A stretch of 47,490 bases of DNA, from positions 1 to 47,490 of the forward strand of contig CAJTTO010000033.1 in NCBI GenBank assembly GCA_910579275.1. Direction: 5' to 3'. Of the stretch, positions 24,535 through 33,844 are shown in pieces. The stretch comes from an uncultured Lachnospiraceae bacterium (GTDB taxonomy: Bacteria; Bacillota; Clostridia; Lachnospirales; Lachnospiraceae). Both the position numbers and the translations under genes were made by a program. The notes beneath the pieces are model-generated. The model was not told the origin of the DNA. It saw only the letters and a list, made by a program, of their open reading frames with translations, and searched no databases. The number at the start of each line of letters is the position of its first letter. Position 1 is the first letter of the stretch.

Positions 24535-25374
24535 TCAGTCTGCTGTATCTTCCAATATTTTCTCATATTCCATTTGTATTAAAACAGGCGGAATACTGTA
24601 TGTAAGCTCCGCCTCCCTTTTTTGCGCATTTTCCGGAACGTCCCCGCCGGAAATCATTCCGAGAAATCTGCCGCATTCGTCAAACACGCCGCCGCCGGAC
24701 ATGCCAGCTTTTGAAAAGCATGCTGTCTCCAACACATTTGTGTTGAACAAAGGAATAAAGCTAAGACCCTTTATGCTGCCTGATGAAAAGCTTGCAGTCT
24801 CCTTGTCGGGCGCTGCCCCCACCTGCAAAACACGTTTTCCTGCGTAATCCTGCCCAAATGCTTTTTTCGCGTCCTCCGACTCTGAATCATATAAAACAGG
24901 GACTGCCTCATAAATATCCCGCAGAATGCCGGCTGTCACTGACTGCTCCGGTATCCTGGCAAACCCAATGTCATATTGCTGTGAATACCCCATTATCGCG
25001 GCTGTTACGGTCTCCTGATTTCCAAACGTAACCTCCGCACTGACATCCCTCGAAAGAAGGTGCCTGTTGGAAACAATCACAATCCCGTCGTCGGCTTTCC
25101 ATACAATCCCGCTTCCTGCGGCATCCTTCACCGTCACTTTCACCACGCTGCGCCTTGCAAGCTGATATGCAATCTGCATGACCATGTCCTCCACACTTCG
25201 TCCATTTTCCACCGGCATGTTAAATCCGGCTGCTTTCACTGCACGCTTTGCAGCCGCGTCGGAAACGCAAGACGTCACTGCAAAGTCAGACTGACAGAAA
25301 AATTGTCCGAGTACCAGCACAGATAAAATTGCCGCCGTCTGAGCCGCCAGCAAAATGCCTGTCACTCTTTTCAT
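24535..25374 (-). CDS. Membrane-anchored trypsin-like serine protease
   Basis: The protein has an N-terminal hydrophobic anchor (about 3-25, GILLAAQTAAILSVLVLG) and an extracytoplasmic trypsin-fold domain. The triad is visible as His in VSNRHLL, Asp in QYDIGFARI and Ser in KAGMSGGGVFD. No PDZ domain follows, unlike DegP/HtrA, so it is a short HtrA-like or colicin-V-type protease. Its start overlaps the end of the L,D-transpeptidase gene: a GTG at 25380 overlaps the TGA, while ATG 25374 has GGA 8 nt before it and is chosen here. The overlap suggests translational coupling and a shared role at the envelope. Confidence 0.85.
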   Translation of the reverse strand: MKRVTGILLAAQTAAILSVLVLGQFFCQSDFAVTSCVSDAAAKRAVKAAGFNMPVENGRSVEDMVMQIAYQLARRSVVKVTVKDAAGSGIVWKADDGIVIVSNRHLLSRDVSAEVTFGNQETVTAAIMGYSQQYDIGFARIPEQSVTAGILRDIYEAVPVLYDSESEDAKKAFGQDYAGKRVLQVGAAPDKETASFSSGSIKGLSFIPLFNTNVLETACFSKAGMSGGGVFDECGRFLGMISGGDVPENAQKREAELTYSIPPVLIQMEYEKILEDTAD

Positions 25375-25376
25375 AA

Positions 25377-26954
25377 TCACATTCCAGCCATGTCCAGCGG
25401 TGTTTCCGGCGGTAATTGCTGCACTGCTTCCTGCGGCGGCTGTACAGGCGTTCCGTCCGGATTGACCAGCCCCGCGTCAATCAAGAGCTGCAGCTGCTGT
25501 TCCGGCGTCAGCTCCGGCACTGCCGTTTCCTCCGGCTGCGGCACCGGCTGTTCCTCCACCACTCTTGGAACAGATGTATTCCCGCCATAGACAATCACCG
25601 GCTCTCCCTGCTCCACATATTCGTAAATTACTTCCGCCTTCTTGACCGGAAGGTTTACACATCCATGCGAACCGCCCCGCAAATATATATCCTCGCCAAA
25701 AGAGCTTCTCCAAGAAGCGTCATGCATTCCGACGTTTCCGTTAAACGGCATCCAGTAATCTACATGCGAAGCATAATTGGCTCCCCGCAGCGTGGCGTTG
25801 CGTTCTTTATATGTAATGCTGTAAATGCCAACCGGTGTATTATATCCCCTACTTACATTGCCGGATACAAAATCCGTTTCCTCCACCAGCTTTCCTTCCT
25901 TGTAAACCCACAAATGCTGACTCGTCAAATCAATTTCCACATAGGAATCCCCAATGTCATTTTCACCATACTGCGCCGCCTGTGCACGGTACACGGGTGT
26001 TCTCTCGCCGCTCCTGCCTCTCTTAATCTGTTCCGTCAGTTCTTCCGTTTCTGCCGAACGGTTCATCCACCATCCGTATGCGCCTTCGGTAATTGTAATC
26101 ATCTCGCCGTTTGTCGTCCGGAACTCCCGTTTTTTGCCGAGCGTATCGTATTTTTTTGCGATGGAGTTCACATACTCCCGCACAAGTTCAGCATCAATAT
26201 CATATTTCCCTTCGTCCTCTATCAGCCAGTCCTTTATGATATTTCCGTCGAGCACCTCGACATCCTCGCCAAAGGTATACGTAATTGTCACACCTGTAAG
26301 GCGGTTTTTCTGTTCACATATCCGCTGCAGCTCCCTGTCCGACGACGTAATCCGCGCATCGGTATAACATTCTTTCTCGTCCAGATTCACAGATGCTGCA
26401 AGCGCATCAACCGCCTCCTCCACTGCACGATATATTTTCCGGCGGATCGGAACGGTTCCTTTGTCCTCCGGAACGACCTGATAGCCTTCCTCTGTGTAAT
26501 CACTTAAATACGCATTCCGCGGCTGTCTGATGTTTTCCGGCTGAAAAAAGCAAAGTGTGTCAATCTTGCGCTCCAGTTCCTCCTTGGAATATGTAACCAT
26601 TGTATCTACCGTATGTTCGGACTGTCTAAAAAATGAGAGCGGCCACAAAAAAGCATTCTGCCCCGCAATCAATTCTTCGAACTCATCCCCGAATACCGAA
26701 CGGAGTGCAATGTCAGCCGAAGTAATCGTATCCGTCATCCCATCCCTGCCGTTTACCGTCAGACTATAATGGCCGGACGTGTCCATAATGCGGTTCTGTA
26801 CGACTTCCACCGAACACGCGGAATAATCAACGCCGTTGATGACCGTATTCATATAAAAATGATCCGTGAAAAACAGCGTAACCCCCAGATACACAACGGC
26901 AATGAAGCTTACTGCTGCCGCAGTTATGACGAACACTTTTTTTCTTTTCTGCAT
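25377..26954 (-). CDS. L,D-transpeptidase (YkuD) with N-terminal anchor
   Basis: The 525-residue envelope enzyme starts with a TM anchor (about 7-29, FVITAAAVSFIAVVYLGVTLF), followed by repeated helical peptidoglycan-binding-like domains (PG_binding_4 type, about 40-320, for example VREYVNSIAKKYDTLG) and a YkuD domain with GMHDASW and the catalytic HGCVNLP. It ends in a Pro/Glu/Gln-rich tail. It forms 3-3 cross-links or attaches proteins to peptidoglycan. GGGGGA lies 7 nt before ATG 26954; a longer frame reaching 27056 runs into the RNase P RNA gene and is rejected. Confidence 0.92.
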   Translation of the reverse strand: MQKRKKVFVITAAAVSFIAVVYLGVTLFFTDHFYMNTVINGVDYSACSVEVVQNRIMDTSGHYSLTVNGRDGMTDTITSADIALRSVFGDEFEELIAGQNAFLWPLSFFRQSEHTVDTMVTYSKEELERKIDTLCFFQPENIRQPRNAYLSDYTEEGYQVVPEDKGTVPIRRKIYRAVEEAVDALAASVNLDEKECYTDARITSSDRELQRICEQKNRLTGVTITYTFGEDVEVLDGNIIKDWLIEDEGKYDIDAELVREYVNSIAKKYDTLGKKREFRTTNGEMITITEGAYGWWMNRSAETEELTEQIKRGRSGERTPVYRAQAAQYGENDIGDSYVEIDLTSQHLWVYKEGKLVEETDFVSGNVSRGYNTPVGIYSITYKERNATLRGANYASHVDYWMPFNGNVGMHDASWRSSFGEDIYLRGGSHGCVNLPVKKAEVIYEYVEQGEPVIVYGGNTSVPRVVEEQPVPQPEETAVPELTPEQQLQLLIDAGLVNPDGTPVQPPQEAVQQLPPETPLDMAGM

Positions 26955-27007
26955 AAATATCCCCCACAATAAAATATATAATTCCACAAAAAACGACTGC
27001 AACGTAA

Positions 27008-27044
27008 ATGGTAAAAATACCCTGACATAACCTGCCAGAGTATT
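27008..27044 (-). terminator. Terminator of RNase P RNA gene
   Basis: On the minus strand AATACTCTG (27044-27036) pairs with CAGGGTATT (27024-27016), with one G-U pair, and TTT follows. It lies 8 nt past the 3' end of the RNA. Confidence 0.65.
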
Positions 27045-27052
27045 CTGTAACC

Positions 27053-27438
27053 GCAACCGCAGCGATAAGCCGGGTTATGTCAGCACCGCCAGTCTCTGGC
27101 GGCACGAATGATCATCTATCTAGGACTGCCGTTGCCGACAGCCTCAAGCGACCTACCTGGAAACAGACCGGGCAAGCCTGTTGTTTCCTATTTGGTCTTG
27201 CTTCGGATGGGGTTTACATGTGCCCTCCCCGTTACCGTGGAGGCGGTGGTCTCTTACACCACCCTTCCACCCTTACCGGAATCCCTGCAGTGCAGGGGCA
27301 CCGGCGGTATATTTCTGTTGCACTTGCCTTGGAGTCGCCTCCACCGGACGTTATCCGGCATCCTGCCCTGTGAAGCCCGGACTTTCCTCACCCCGCCATA
27401 AAAAATTATGGTGAGCCGCGATCATTTACTACAGTTGC
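27053..27438 (-). ncRNA. rnpB: RNase P RNA, bacterial type A
   Basis: The minus strand carries the conserved RNase P RNA blocks: GAGGAAAGTCCGGGC near the 5' end, ACAGAAA, GGTAAGGGTG, CCATCCGAAGCAAGACC, GTAGGTCGCTTGAGG, CCTAGATAGATGATC and AACCCGGCTTAT near the 3' end. P1 is formed by GCAACTGTAG at the 5' end and CTGCGGTTGC at the 3' end with G-U pairs, which sets the ends used here (about 386 nt). The RNA is the catalytic part of the enzyme that matures tRNA 5' ends. It has its own strong promoter and terminator. Confidence 0.95.
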
Positions 27439-27444
27439 CGTATC

Positions 27445-27473
27445 ATTATATAACACACATTCCCTTTTTTCAA
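27445..27473 (-). promoter_or_regulatory. rnpB promoter
   Basis: On the minus strand, TTGAAA (27473-27468), a 17-nt spacer and TATAAT (27450-27445) form a near-perfect promoter. The predicted start matches the 5' end of the RNA at about 27438. Confidence 0.85.
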
Positions 27474-27491
27474 TAGAAAATTATACCTATT

Positions 27492-29165
27492 TTATACCTT
27501 AAAGCAGCTTCCCCCCACAAACTCCCGCACAATTGAGTTCTTGGGAAGTTCTTCCGTTCCAACTGCCAGAAAGTAACTTAAAAACTTCAGAAGCCTTACT
27601 GCCTCAAAATACTCCGGCTCTCCCTTCTCAATGCTGTAAAGCAGCGGTTCTGCAAATGGTTTGAGTACCGCAAGCTCATATATCAGCGCCGAATTAAACA
27701 TGGCATCCGCACTCTCCTGAAACGGAAAGATATTCTCTGTCTCTCCCCTGCGCACGGAAGGCCACATCTGTATTGTGCGCTTTCCGCTGGCGCCCCTTGT
27801 CCTTGCGTCGCGCACCAAGCGCCGCAGAAGCCTGCCGTCAGTCGTGGGAATCCGGTTATGTTCATCAATGTTTAACGTCGTAAGTGCACTGATATAAATT
27901 TTATACTTGCTGTCGTCAGGAAGTGCATAGGACATTTTATCATTCAACCCATGAATTCCCTCAATGACAAGGATATCATCGGCTCCAAGCTGCTTGAAGT
28001 TTCCTCTGTATTCGCGTTTTCCGGTCACAAAGTTAAACGTTGGAAGCTCTACCCGCTCTCCCGCGAGCAGGGCGCACATGTCTTCGTTGAACTTTTGTGT
28101 GTCTATCGCCTCAAGGCACTCAAAGTCATAATCCCCGTTTGGCTGTCTGGGCGTTTTCTCCCGGTCAACAAAATAGTCATCCGCAGCAATGGGGTGCGGC
28201 GTCAGTCCGTGTGTCCGCAGCTGAACGGAAAGCCGGTGGGAGAAAGTCGTTTTTCCGGAGGAAGACGGCCCTGCTATCATTACAAACTTGATACCGCCGC
28301 GTTTTACAATCTCGGATGCAATCTCGCTAATCCGGCGCTCCTGAAGCGCTTCCTGAACAAGCACCAGCTCATTCAGTCCGCCCATACGTATCTGGTCATT
28401 CAGGTCGCTCACCGTGTCAACCCCGAGTTTCTCTCCCCAGTCAGATGCCATCTCCATGGATTTAAACAGTTTTGGAAGCGGTCGAAACACATCCAGCACG
28501 GTCGAATTGTTTTTATTTGGGAGAATCAGCACCAGTCCGTCCTCATATTTTTGTACGTCAAAATATTTCACATATCCGGTACTCGGAAGCATATAGCCAT
28601 AATAATAATCATAATATCCGTCAAGATTGTATACATTGACCGTTGAGCTTCCCCTATACCGAAACAGGCTGACTTTATCTGTCATCTTCTGCTGTTTGAA
28701 CAGTTCATTTGCCTCGTCCAGCAGCATGGAATTCTTTATAATCCGAATGTCCTTATCCACATACTCCTGCATTTTCTGTTTCACTTTTGCCACAATGTCG
28801 TCCGTTAACTCGAAATCGCCCTTTATTGCGCAATAGTAACCGTTTCCGATGGCAAACTCCATCTTTATTTTTTCGATTTTATCCGCCCCTATGACATCAT
28901 TCAATGCTTTCATAAGGATAATCGTTGCCGTCCGGTTGTATGTTTTGTGTCCGGTATCGTCGGATACCGTCAAAAATTCCACGGTACAGTCCTTGTCAAT
29001 TTTTTTGAACAATTCCCGAATTTTCCCGTTTCTGACTGCAAGTGCAATCTGACACGGATAATCCTTCTGGTATGCGCCGGCTATTTCTTCAAAGGTCGTT
29101 CCTGCCGGATACGCTTTCGCTTCCCCATTGATTGTGACGGTATAGCTCTGTCTTTTTTCATCCAT
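27492..29165 (-). CDS. TGS-domain nucleoside (uridine-like) kinase
   Basis: The 557-residue protein joins an N-terminal TGS domain (about 8-70) and a ThrRS-like second domain (about 75-250) to a P-loop uridine/phosphoribulokinase-like domain (Walker A GPSSSGKTTF, about residue 298). The kinase half has ADDYFVDR and VIEGIHGLN. This architecture is common in Clostridia and Thermotogae and is annotated as nucleoside kinase; the substrate is not proven for most members. AAGGGG lies 8 nt before the ATG. Confidence 0.9.
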   Translation of the reverse strand: MDEKRQSYTVTINGEAKAYPAGTTFEEIAGAYQKDYPCQIALAVRNGKIRELFKKIDKDCTVEFLTVSDDTGHKTYNRTATIILMKALNDVIGADKIEKIKMEFAIGNGYYCAIKGDFELTDDIVAKVKQKMQEYVDKDIRIIKNSMLLDEANELFKQQKMTDKVSLFRYRGSSTVNVYNLDGYYDYYYGYMLPSTGYVKYFDVQKYEDGLVLILPNKNNSTVLDVFRPLPKLFKSMEMASDWGEKLGVDTVSDLNDQIRMGGLNELVLVQEALQERRISEIASEIVKRGGIKFVMIAGPSSSGKTTFSHRLSVQLRTHGLTPHPIAADDYFVDREKTPRQPNGDYDFECLEAIDTQKFNEDMCALLAGERVELPTFNFVTGKREYRGNFKQLGADDILVIEGIHGLNDKMSYALPDDSKYKIYISALTTLNIDEHNRIPTTDGRLLRRLVRDARTRGASGKRTIQMWPSVRRGETENIFPFQESADAMFNSALIYELAVLKPFAEPLLYSIEKGEPEYFEAVRLLKFLSYFLAVGTEELPKNSIVREFVGGSCFKV

Positions 29166-29211
29166 CTGTCATACCCCTTTCCCATCCAGCCCGTTCAGGC
29201 ATGGCAACATC

Positions 29212-29994
29212 TTAAACCACTACAAAAGGCTCCTTGATTTCCGCCTTACAGATCCGGAGCTCCGGTAACTCTCTCCTGATATATTCTTCCATATATGTTA
29301 TGAAAAGTTTCTCTATTCCATAATGTCCTGCATCAATAACCGTTATCCCCTGCGCAGCCGCATCAATGCCCTCATGATGATCAATGTCCCCTGTTATCAT
29401 CACATCTGCACCTGCGTTCAGCGCATCCTTTATGTAACTTCCGCCAGATCCGGGCATCACCGCCGCAGTTTCGACAATATCGCCCAGCTCACCGAACACC
29501 CTGACATTTGGCACATGGAACTTTGCCTTCACAAGTTCTGCAAGCTCCGCCACGCTCATGCACTTCTTTAGCTTTCCGACCCTGCCGCAGCCTTCTTTTG
29601 CGATGTCATCTTCATACGTAACATTGAGCACCGCCCTGTCTTTCAGGGAAAGTTCGTCCGCAGCGGCGTCCGCCATTCCCATCACGTCAAAATTGGTATG
29701 CATCGCATAATAGCTGACATCATTTTTTATCAGCCGGCAGACACGCCTTCCGATAAAGTCATCTGTCGTTACCCTGTCAAGTTTCTTAAAAACAAGCGGG
29801 TGGTGGGTCAGCAGCATATCTGCCCCGACGCGGACTGCCTCCTCAATCACTTCATCCGTGGCATCGAGGGCAATATATATTGTCTCTACTTCCTTATCGC
29901 GCCTTCCGACGAGCAGGCCTATATTGTCCCAGTCCTCTGCAAATGCTGTCGGTGAAAGCGATTCCAGCTTCCCGATAATCTCATTGCAATTCAT
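29212..29994 (-). CDS. Nif3-like dinuclear metal centre protein (GTP cyclohydrolase I type 2 family)
   Basis: The 260-residue Nif3/YqfO-family protein has the metal-ligand motifs LTHHPLVFKKL (about 64), HTNFD (about 98), DIDHHEG (about 210) and DAGHYGIEKLF, which bind a dinuclear centre in a hexameric toroid. The biochemical role is not settled. ATG 29994 has AGGGGG 5 nt upstream; a longer frame without a site reaches back over trmK and is rejected. It follows trmK by 16 nt in the conserved rpoD-trmK-nif3 order. Confidence 0.93.
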   Translation of the reverse strand: MNCNEIIGKLESLSPTAFAEDWDNIGLLVGRRDKEVETIYIALDATDEVIEEAVRVGADMLLTHHPLVFKKLDRVTTDDFIGRRVCRLIKNDVSYYAMHTNFDVMGMADAAADELSLKDRAVLNVTYEDDIAKEGCGRVGKLKKCMSVAELAELVKAKFHVPNVRVFGELGDIVETAAVMPGSGGSYIKDALNAGADVMITGDIDHHEGIDAAAQGITVIDAGHYGIEKLFITYMEEYIRRELPELRICKAEIKEPFVVV

Positions 29995-30010
29995 AAAAAC
30001 CCCCTGTTGT

Positions 30011-30838
30011 TTACTTAAAATAGTAGTACAGGCAGAACACAATGTCGCTTAGTTTTTCGTCCAGCTCCTCAATGCGCTGCTGCTGTCTTGCAGTAATCTG
30101 TTTCTGGCTCATCAGATTCTGCCGGATATTCCCATAATTTTCTTTTTGCCACAATAGGTATTTCCTTAAAATCGGATGTGCCATTCCCAAAAGGCATGAA
30201 CCATATGTATCCTGAACCCTGGTTAGTCTCTGCACTTCCCCCATGGATATCTCGGAAATATCAAACGGCTGCCTGTATGCCGGAATTCCATTTACATGGA
30301 CTCCGCTGCGCCGGCACATCTGTTCCAAGTTTCCGCCAATCTGCCGCTCAAGTCTTCCGAAAGCACCGGGAATTGCACGTATCATCGGATAGTACTTTCC
30401 ATCCTCATATATCATGTCTTCCCGCTCGATCATCAGGCCGTTCTCCCTTAAATACCCGCGTACTTCATCCAATTCTGACTGCGGCTGCAGTATCACCTGT
30501 TTCATTTCTTCCACAAGCTCTTTTCCCTGCTCCAATATGGATATGATAAGTTTCCCGCCCATTCCGGCGCATATCATCCCTTCCGCCTCGCCCGCTTTCA
30601 GTTCCCTGACACCATCAGAAAGCCGGATTTCAATATAATCCTGCATATCATAATCTATGATGTTACGCTTGGCTCTGTCAAGCGGACCGCGGTTAATGTC
30701 CATCGCTATCACATGTCTGCATATGTTGCTCCGCACAAGCTCCATCGCGACATACCCATGATCGCATCCTATATCTGCTATACTTTTACAGGGCTGCACG
30801 AGTCCCACCACAGCCCTCATTCTCTCTGATAACAGCAT
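30011..30838 (-). CDS. trmK: tRNA (adenine(22)-N1)-methyltransferase TrmK
   Basis: The 275-residue SAM-dependent methyltransferase has the SAM loop ADIGCDHGYVA (about 22-32), AMDINRGPLDRAKRN, and a C-terminal coiled-coil segment (…QKQITARQQQRIEELDEKLSDI) typical of TrmK/YqfN. It methylates A22 of tRNA. AGGAG lies 7 nt before ATG 30838, which is preferred over an ATG two codons earlier. It follows rpoD by 10 nt. Confidence 0.94.
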   Translation of the reverse strand: MLLSERMRAVVGLVQPCKSIADIGCDHGYVAMELVRSNICRHVIAMDINRGPLDRAKRNIIDYDMQDYIEIRLSDGVRELKAGEAEGMICAGMGGKLIISILEQGKELVEEMKQVILQPQSELDEVRGYLRENGLMIEREDMIYEDGKYYPMIRAIPGAFGRLERQIGGNLEQMCRRSGVHVNGIPAYRQPFDISEISMGEVQRLTRVQDTYGSCLLGMAHPILRKYLLWQKENYGNIRQNLMSQKQITARQQQRIEELDEKLSDIVFCLYYYFK

Positions 30839-30848
30839 GCACATTCTC

Positions 30849-31964
30849 CTAATCCAAAAAATCCTTAAGCTTGCGGCTGCGCGAAGGATGGCGCAGCTTT
30901 CTCAACGCCTTTGCCTCTATCTGCCGGATACGCTCTCTCGTCACATTGAATTCTTTTCCCACTTCCTCAAGTGTGCGTGCCCTTCCGTCATCCAGACCGA
31001 AACGCAGCCTGAGTACTTTCTGTTCCCTGTCCGTGAGGGTGTCAAGCACTTCGACAAGCTGCTCCTTGAGCAGTGTAAATGCTGCCGCGTCAGCAGGCAC
31101 CGGAACATTGTCATCCTGTATAAAGTCGCCAAGGTGGCTGTCCTCCTCCTCACCAATCGGCGTCTCCAGCGAAACCGGCTCCTGAGATATCTTAAGGATT
31201 TCCCGTACACGCTCCTCAGGCATGTTCATTTCCTTGGCAATTTCCTCGGGGGTCGGTTCCCTGCCAAGTTCCTGAAGCAGCTGTCTGCTCACGCGGATAA
31301 GCTTGTTGATTGTCTCAACCATGTGGACAGGGATACGTATTGTCCTTGCCTGATCCGCTATCGCCCTTGTAATTGCCTGACGAATCCACCATGTGGCATA
31401 CGTAGAAAACTTATATCCTTTTCTGTAGTCAAACTTTTCCACAGCCTTAATCAGTCCGAGGTTACCCTCCTGTATAAGGTCGAGAAACAGCATGCCGCGC
31501 CCGACATATCTTTTGGCGATGCTGACAACGAGACGAAGGTTTGCCTCCGCAAGTCTCTTCTTGGAATCCTCATCCCCGAGCTCCATCTTTTTGGCAAGCT
31601 CTATCTCCTCATCCGCACTGAGAAGCGGCACTTTTCCGATTTCCTTCAAATACATTCTGACCGGATCTTCTATCCCGACTCCGTCAGGTACGGACAGGTC
31701 AATGTTTTCCATGTCCATCTCTTCGTCATCCACCAGAAGCAAATCATCATCCGGAATATCGTCATCATCATCCGTGATGCGAAGAACGTCCACATTGTTC
31801 TGCTCCAGCGTCTCAAGAATCCGTTCAAACTGCTCCTCCTCAAGAACCATGTCCTTGAAATAGTCGCTGATTTCCTGATACTCCAGCACATTTTTCTTCT
31901 TCCTCGCCACAGCCAGAAGCTCTTTTAATTTCGCGTCAAATTTTGCTTGTGTGTTTTCATCCAT
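30849..31964 (-). CDS. rpoD: Primary sigma factor RpoD (sigma-A)
   Basis: The 371-residue housekeeping sigma factor contains a short region 1.1 with an acidic stretch (about 65-90), region 2 with RLVVSIAKRYVGRGMLFLDL and the -10-reading YKFSTYATWWIRQAI (about 170-200), region 3, and region 4.2 with TLEEVGKEFNVTRERIRQIE for -35 recognition. The length is that of a Firmicute sigma-A. ATG 31964 is 10 nt after GGAGG; a TTG three codons earlier sits too close to that site. It is in the operon dgt-dnaG-rpoD-trmK-nif3. Confidence 0.98.
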   Translation of the reverse strand: MDENTQAKFDAKLKELLAVARKKKNVLEYQEISDYFKDMVLEEEQFERILETLEQNNVDVLRITDDDDDIPDDDLLLVDDEEMDMENIDLSVPDGVGIEDPVRMYLKEIGKVPLLSADEEIELAKKMELGDEDSKKRLAEANLRLVVSIAKRYVGRGMLFLDLIQEGNLGLIKAVEKFDYRKGYKFSTYATWWIRQAITRAIADQARTIRIPVHMVETINKLIRVSRQLLQELGREPTPEEIAKEMNMPEERVREILKISQEPVSLETPIGEEEDSHLGDFIQDDNVPVPADAAAFTLLKEQLVEVLDTLTDREQKVLRLRFGLDDGRARTLEEVGKEFNVTRERIRQIEAKALRKLRHPSRSRKLKDFLD

Positions 31965-31999
31965 TCTGGTCAATCCTCCATACCATATTATTTTTATCC

Positions 32000-33790
32000 C
32001 TATTGAAAAGAAATATGCGTTTTGTTAAGTTCTTCCAGTGCTTTTTTGCCTTCTATTACCCTGCTAAGCGCTGATATATCGACTCCTGACTTCGCAGCGT
32101 AATACGCATAACTGTTCTTTTTGACCCGCACAAGGATATCGTGAAACGCCTTTTCCTTCTCCTGTTCACTTTCCAGTTCCGGAAGCTTTGTCGTAAAAAG
32201 GGAGGCAGCCTCACTTTGTTCCTTCTCATCCTCAAACATATTGATGATTCCTGCCGGATTAAGCTGATTTTTCTCGATATCTTCAAACATCCGCCTTGCA
32301 ACCTTGCTGTAAAGCTCTTCCGTAAAATCTTCCGGCGTGATGTAACTCTTTATCTTTGCATACAGCTGCGGATAGTCTGTAAGCCATGTCAGAAGCAGTC
32401 TCTGCGACTTCTTCACATTTTCCTCGGGCGTATTCCTGTTTTTGCCCTGCACGCCCGATTTGGGACGCTCCATGGTCTGTACTGCGAATCCGCCCGTCTT
32501 CGCCGCCATGTTTACAACCAGTTTCCTTAAATTGTCAAAGCCTATGTGGTATTTCTCCGCCACGGCCTCAATATAATTTTCACGCTCCACGTCCTCGCTG
32601 AAATCGCAGAGCTTTCTGGCTATCTGGTTGTGAAAATTTGTTTTTTCTTCCGGGTCGCCCATGTCAAAATCCCGCTCAAGCATCCTGATTTCAAACATAA
32701 ACGAATTCTCTGCGCGGTCAATGCGCTCCTGAAAAGCTTCCTGTCCCAGATTTTTAATAAATTCATCGGGATCTTTGTAAGGAGACATATTGATAATCTT
32801 CCCAGACATCCCCGCATCCCTGAGTATCCGTATCGCCCGCAGCGCTGCCTTTACACCCGCCCCGTCGCTGTCATACGCCAAAAGCACATCCTTTGTATAT
32901 TTCTTAATCAGACCTGCTTGTCCCGGTGTAAACGCCGTTCCCAGAGATGCCACAGCCTGTGTAAAGCCCGCCTGATGCATGCTGATTACATCCATATACC
33001 CCTCGCACAATATGATATTTCCCGTCCTTGCGGTACGCGCATAATTCATGCCGTACAAATTTCTGCTCTTATCAAAAATTTCTGTCTCCGGCGAGTTGAG
33101 ATACTTTGGCCCGCCGTCCTCGTCCCCCATAATCCGTCCGCCGAATCCTATGACACGGTGATTGATATCCTGTATGGGAAACATTACCCTGTTCCAGAAC
33201 TGTGTGGTCGTTCCCCTTCTTTCATCAACCTTTGCAAGTCCCACATCGCGTATCAAATCATCCGTAAACCCTTTCTGGCGGAGGTACACCAAAAGCTCCT
33301 CGCCTCTTGACGGCGCATACCCAAGGCCAAAATTTTTCCTTGTGGTATCAGATAGGCTGCGCTTGTCCAAATATTCCTTTGCCCGCACCCCCCTGTCCGT
33401 CCGAAGCTGATAATAGTAAAATTTCGCTGCCTCTTTGTTCACCTCCAGCAGTCTCTGCCGTCTGCTCTCGCGTCTCTTTGCCTCCTCGGAATACTCTGCC
33501 TGCGGCAGCTCCACACCGGCTTTCTCGGCAAGCATTTTCAGCGCCTCCGGAAACGTACAGTTCTCATATTTCATCACAAACGTAAGGACATTGCCGCCCT
33601 CACCGCAACCGAAACATTTATATATCTGCCTTGCGCGGTTCACCGAAAACGACGGCGTCTTCTCGCCGTGGAAAGGACAGCAGCACATGTAGTTGCTGCC
33701 CTTTTTCTGTAATGACACATAGCCGGATATCACATCAACTATATCACTCTTTTGCCTTACCTCTTCTATCAGTTCCTCCGGATAATACAT
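32000..33790 (-). CDS. dnaG: DNA primase DnaG
   Basis: The 596-residue primase starts with the zinc domain (CCPFHGEKTPSFSVN with the pair CFGCGEGG, about 38-66), followed by the catalytic TOPRIM core (CEGYMDVISMHQAG with the acidic AYDSDGAG, about 255-320) and a helicase-binding C-terminal region (about 440-596). It makes RNA primers for replication. It is followed by rpoD after 35 nt, as in the classic macromolecular-synthesis operon. Confidence 0.98.
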   Translation of the reverse strand: MYYPEELIEEVRQKSDIVDVISGYVSLQKKGSNYMCCCPFHGEKTPSFSVNRARQIYKCFGCGEGGNVLTFVMKYENCTFPEALKMLAEKAGVELPQAEYSEEAKRRESRRQRLLEVNKEAAKFYYYQLRTDRGVRAKEYLDKRSLSDTTRKNFGLGYAPSRGEELLVYLRQKGFTDDLIRDVGLAKVDERRGTTTQFWNRVMFPIQDINHRVIGFGGRIMGDEDGGPKYLNSPETEIFDKSRNLYGMNYARTARTGNIILCEGYMDVISMHQAGFTQAVASLGTAFTPGQAGLIKKYTKDVLLAYDSDGAGVKAALRAIRILRDAGMSGKIINMSPYKDPDEFIKNLGQEAFQERIDRAENSFMFEIRMLERDFDMGDPEEKTNFHNQIARKLCDFSEDVERENYIEAVAEKYHIGFDNLRKLVVNMAAKTGGFAVQTMERPKSGVQGKNRNTPEENVKKSQRLLLTWLTDYPQLYAKIKSYITPEDFTEELYSKVARRMFEDIEKNQLNPAGIINMFEDEKEQSEAASLFTTKLPELESEQEKEKAFHDILVRVKKNSYAYYAAKSGVDISALSRVIEGKKALEELNKTHISFQ

Positions 33791-33844
33791 TGAACTCTAA
33801 CTCTCTTTCTGTTACTTTCTACCTGCTGACAGTCTGACGCAGCG

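Noticed and set aside
26955..27056. N-terminal extension of the L,D-transpeptidase frame
   Set aside because: It runs into the terminator and 3' end of the RNase P RNA gene and lacks a ribosome site, while ATG 26954 has one.
27077..27414. Several plus-strand frames of 77-98 codons
   Set aside because: They lie entirely within the RNase P RNA gene on the opposite strand and have no gene-like features.
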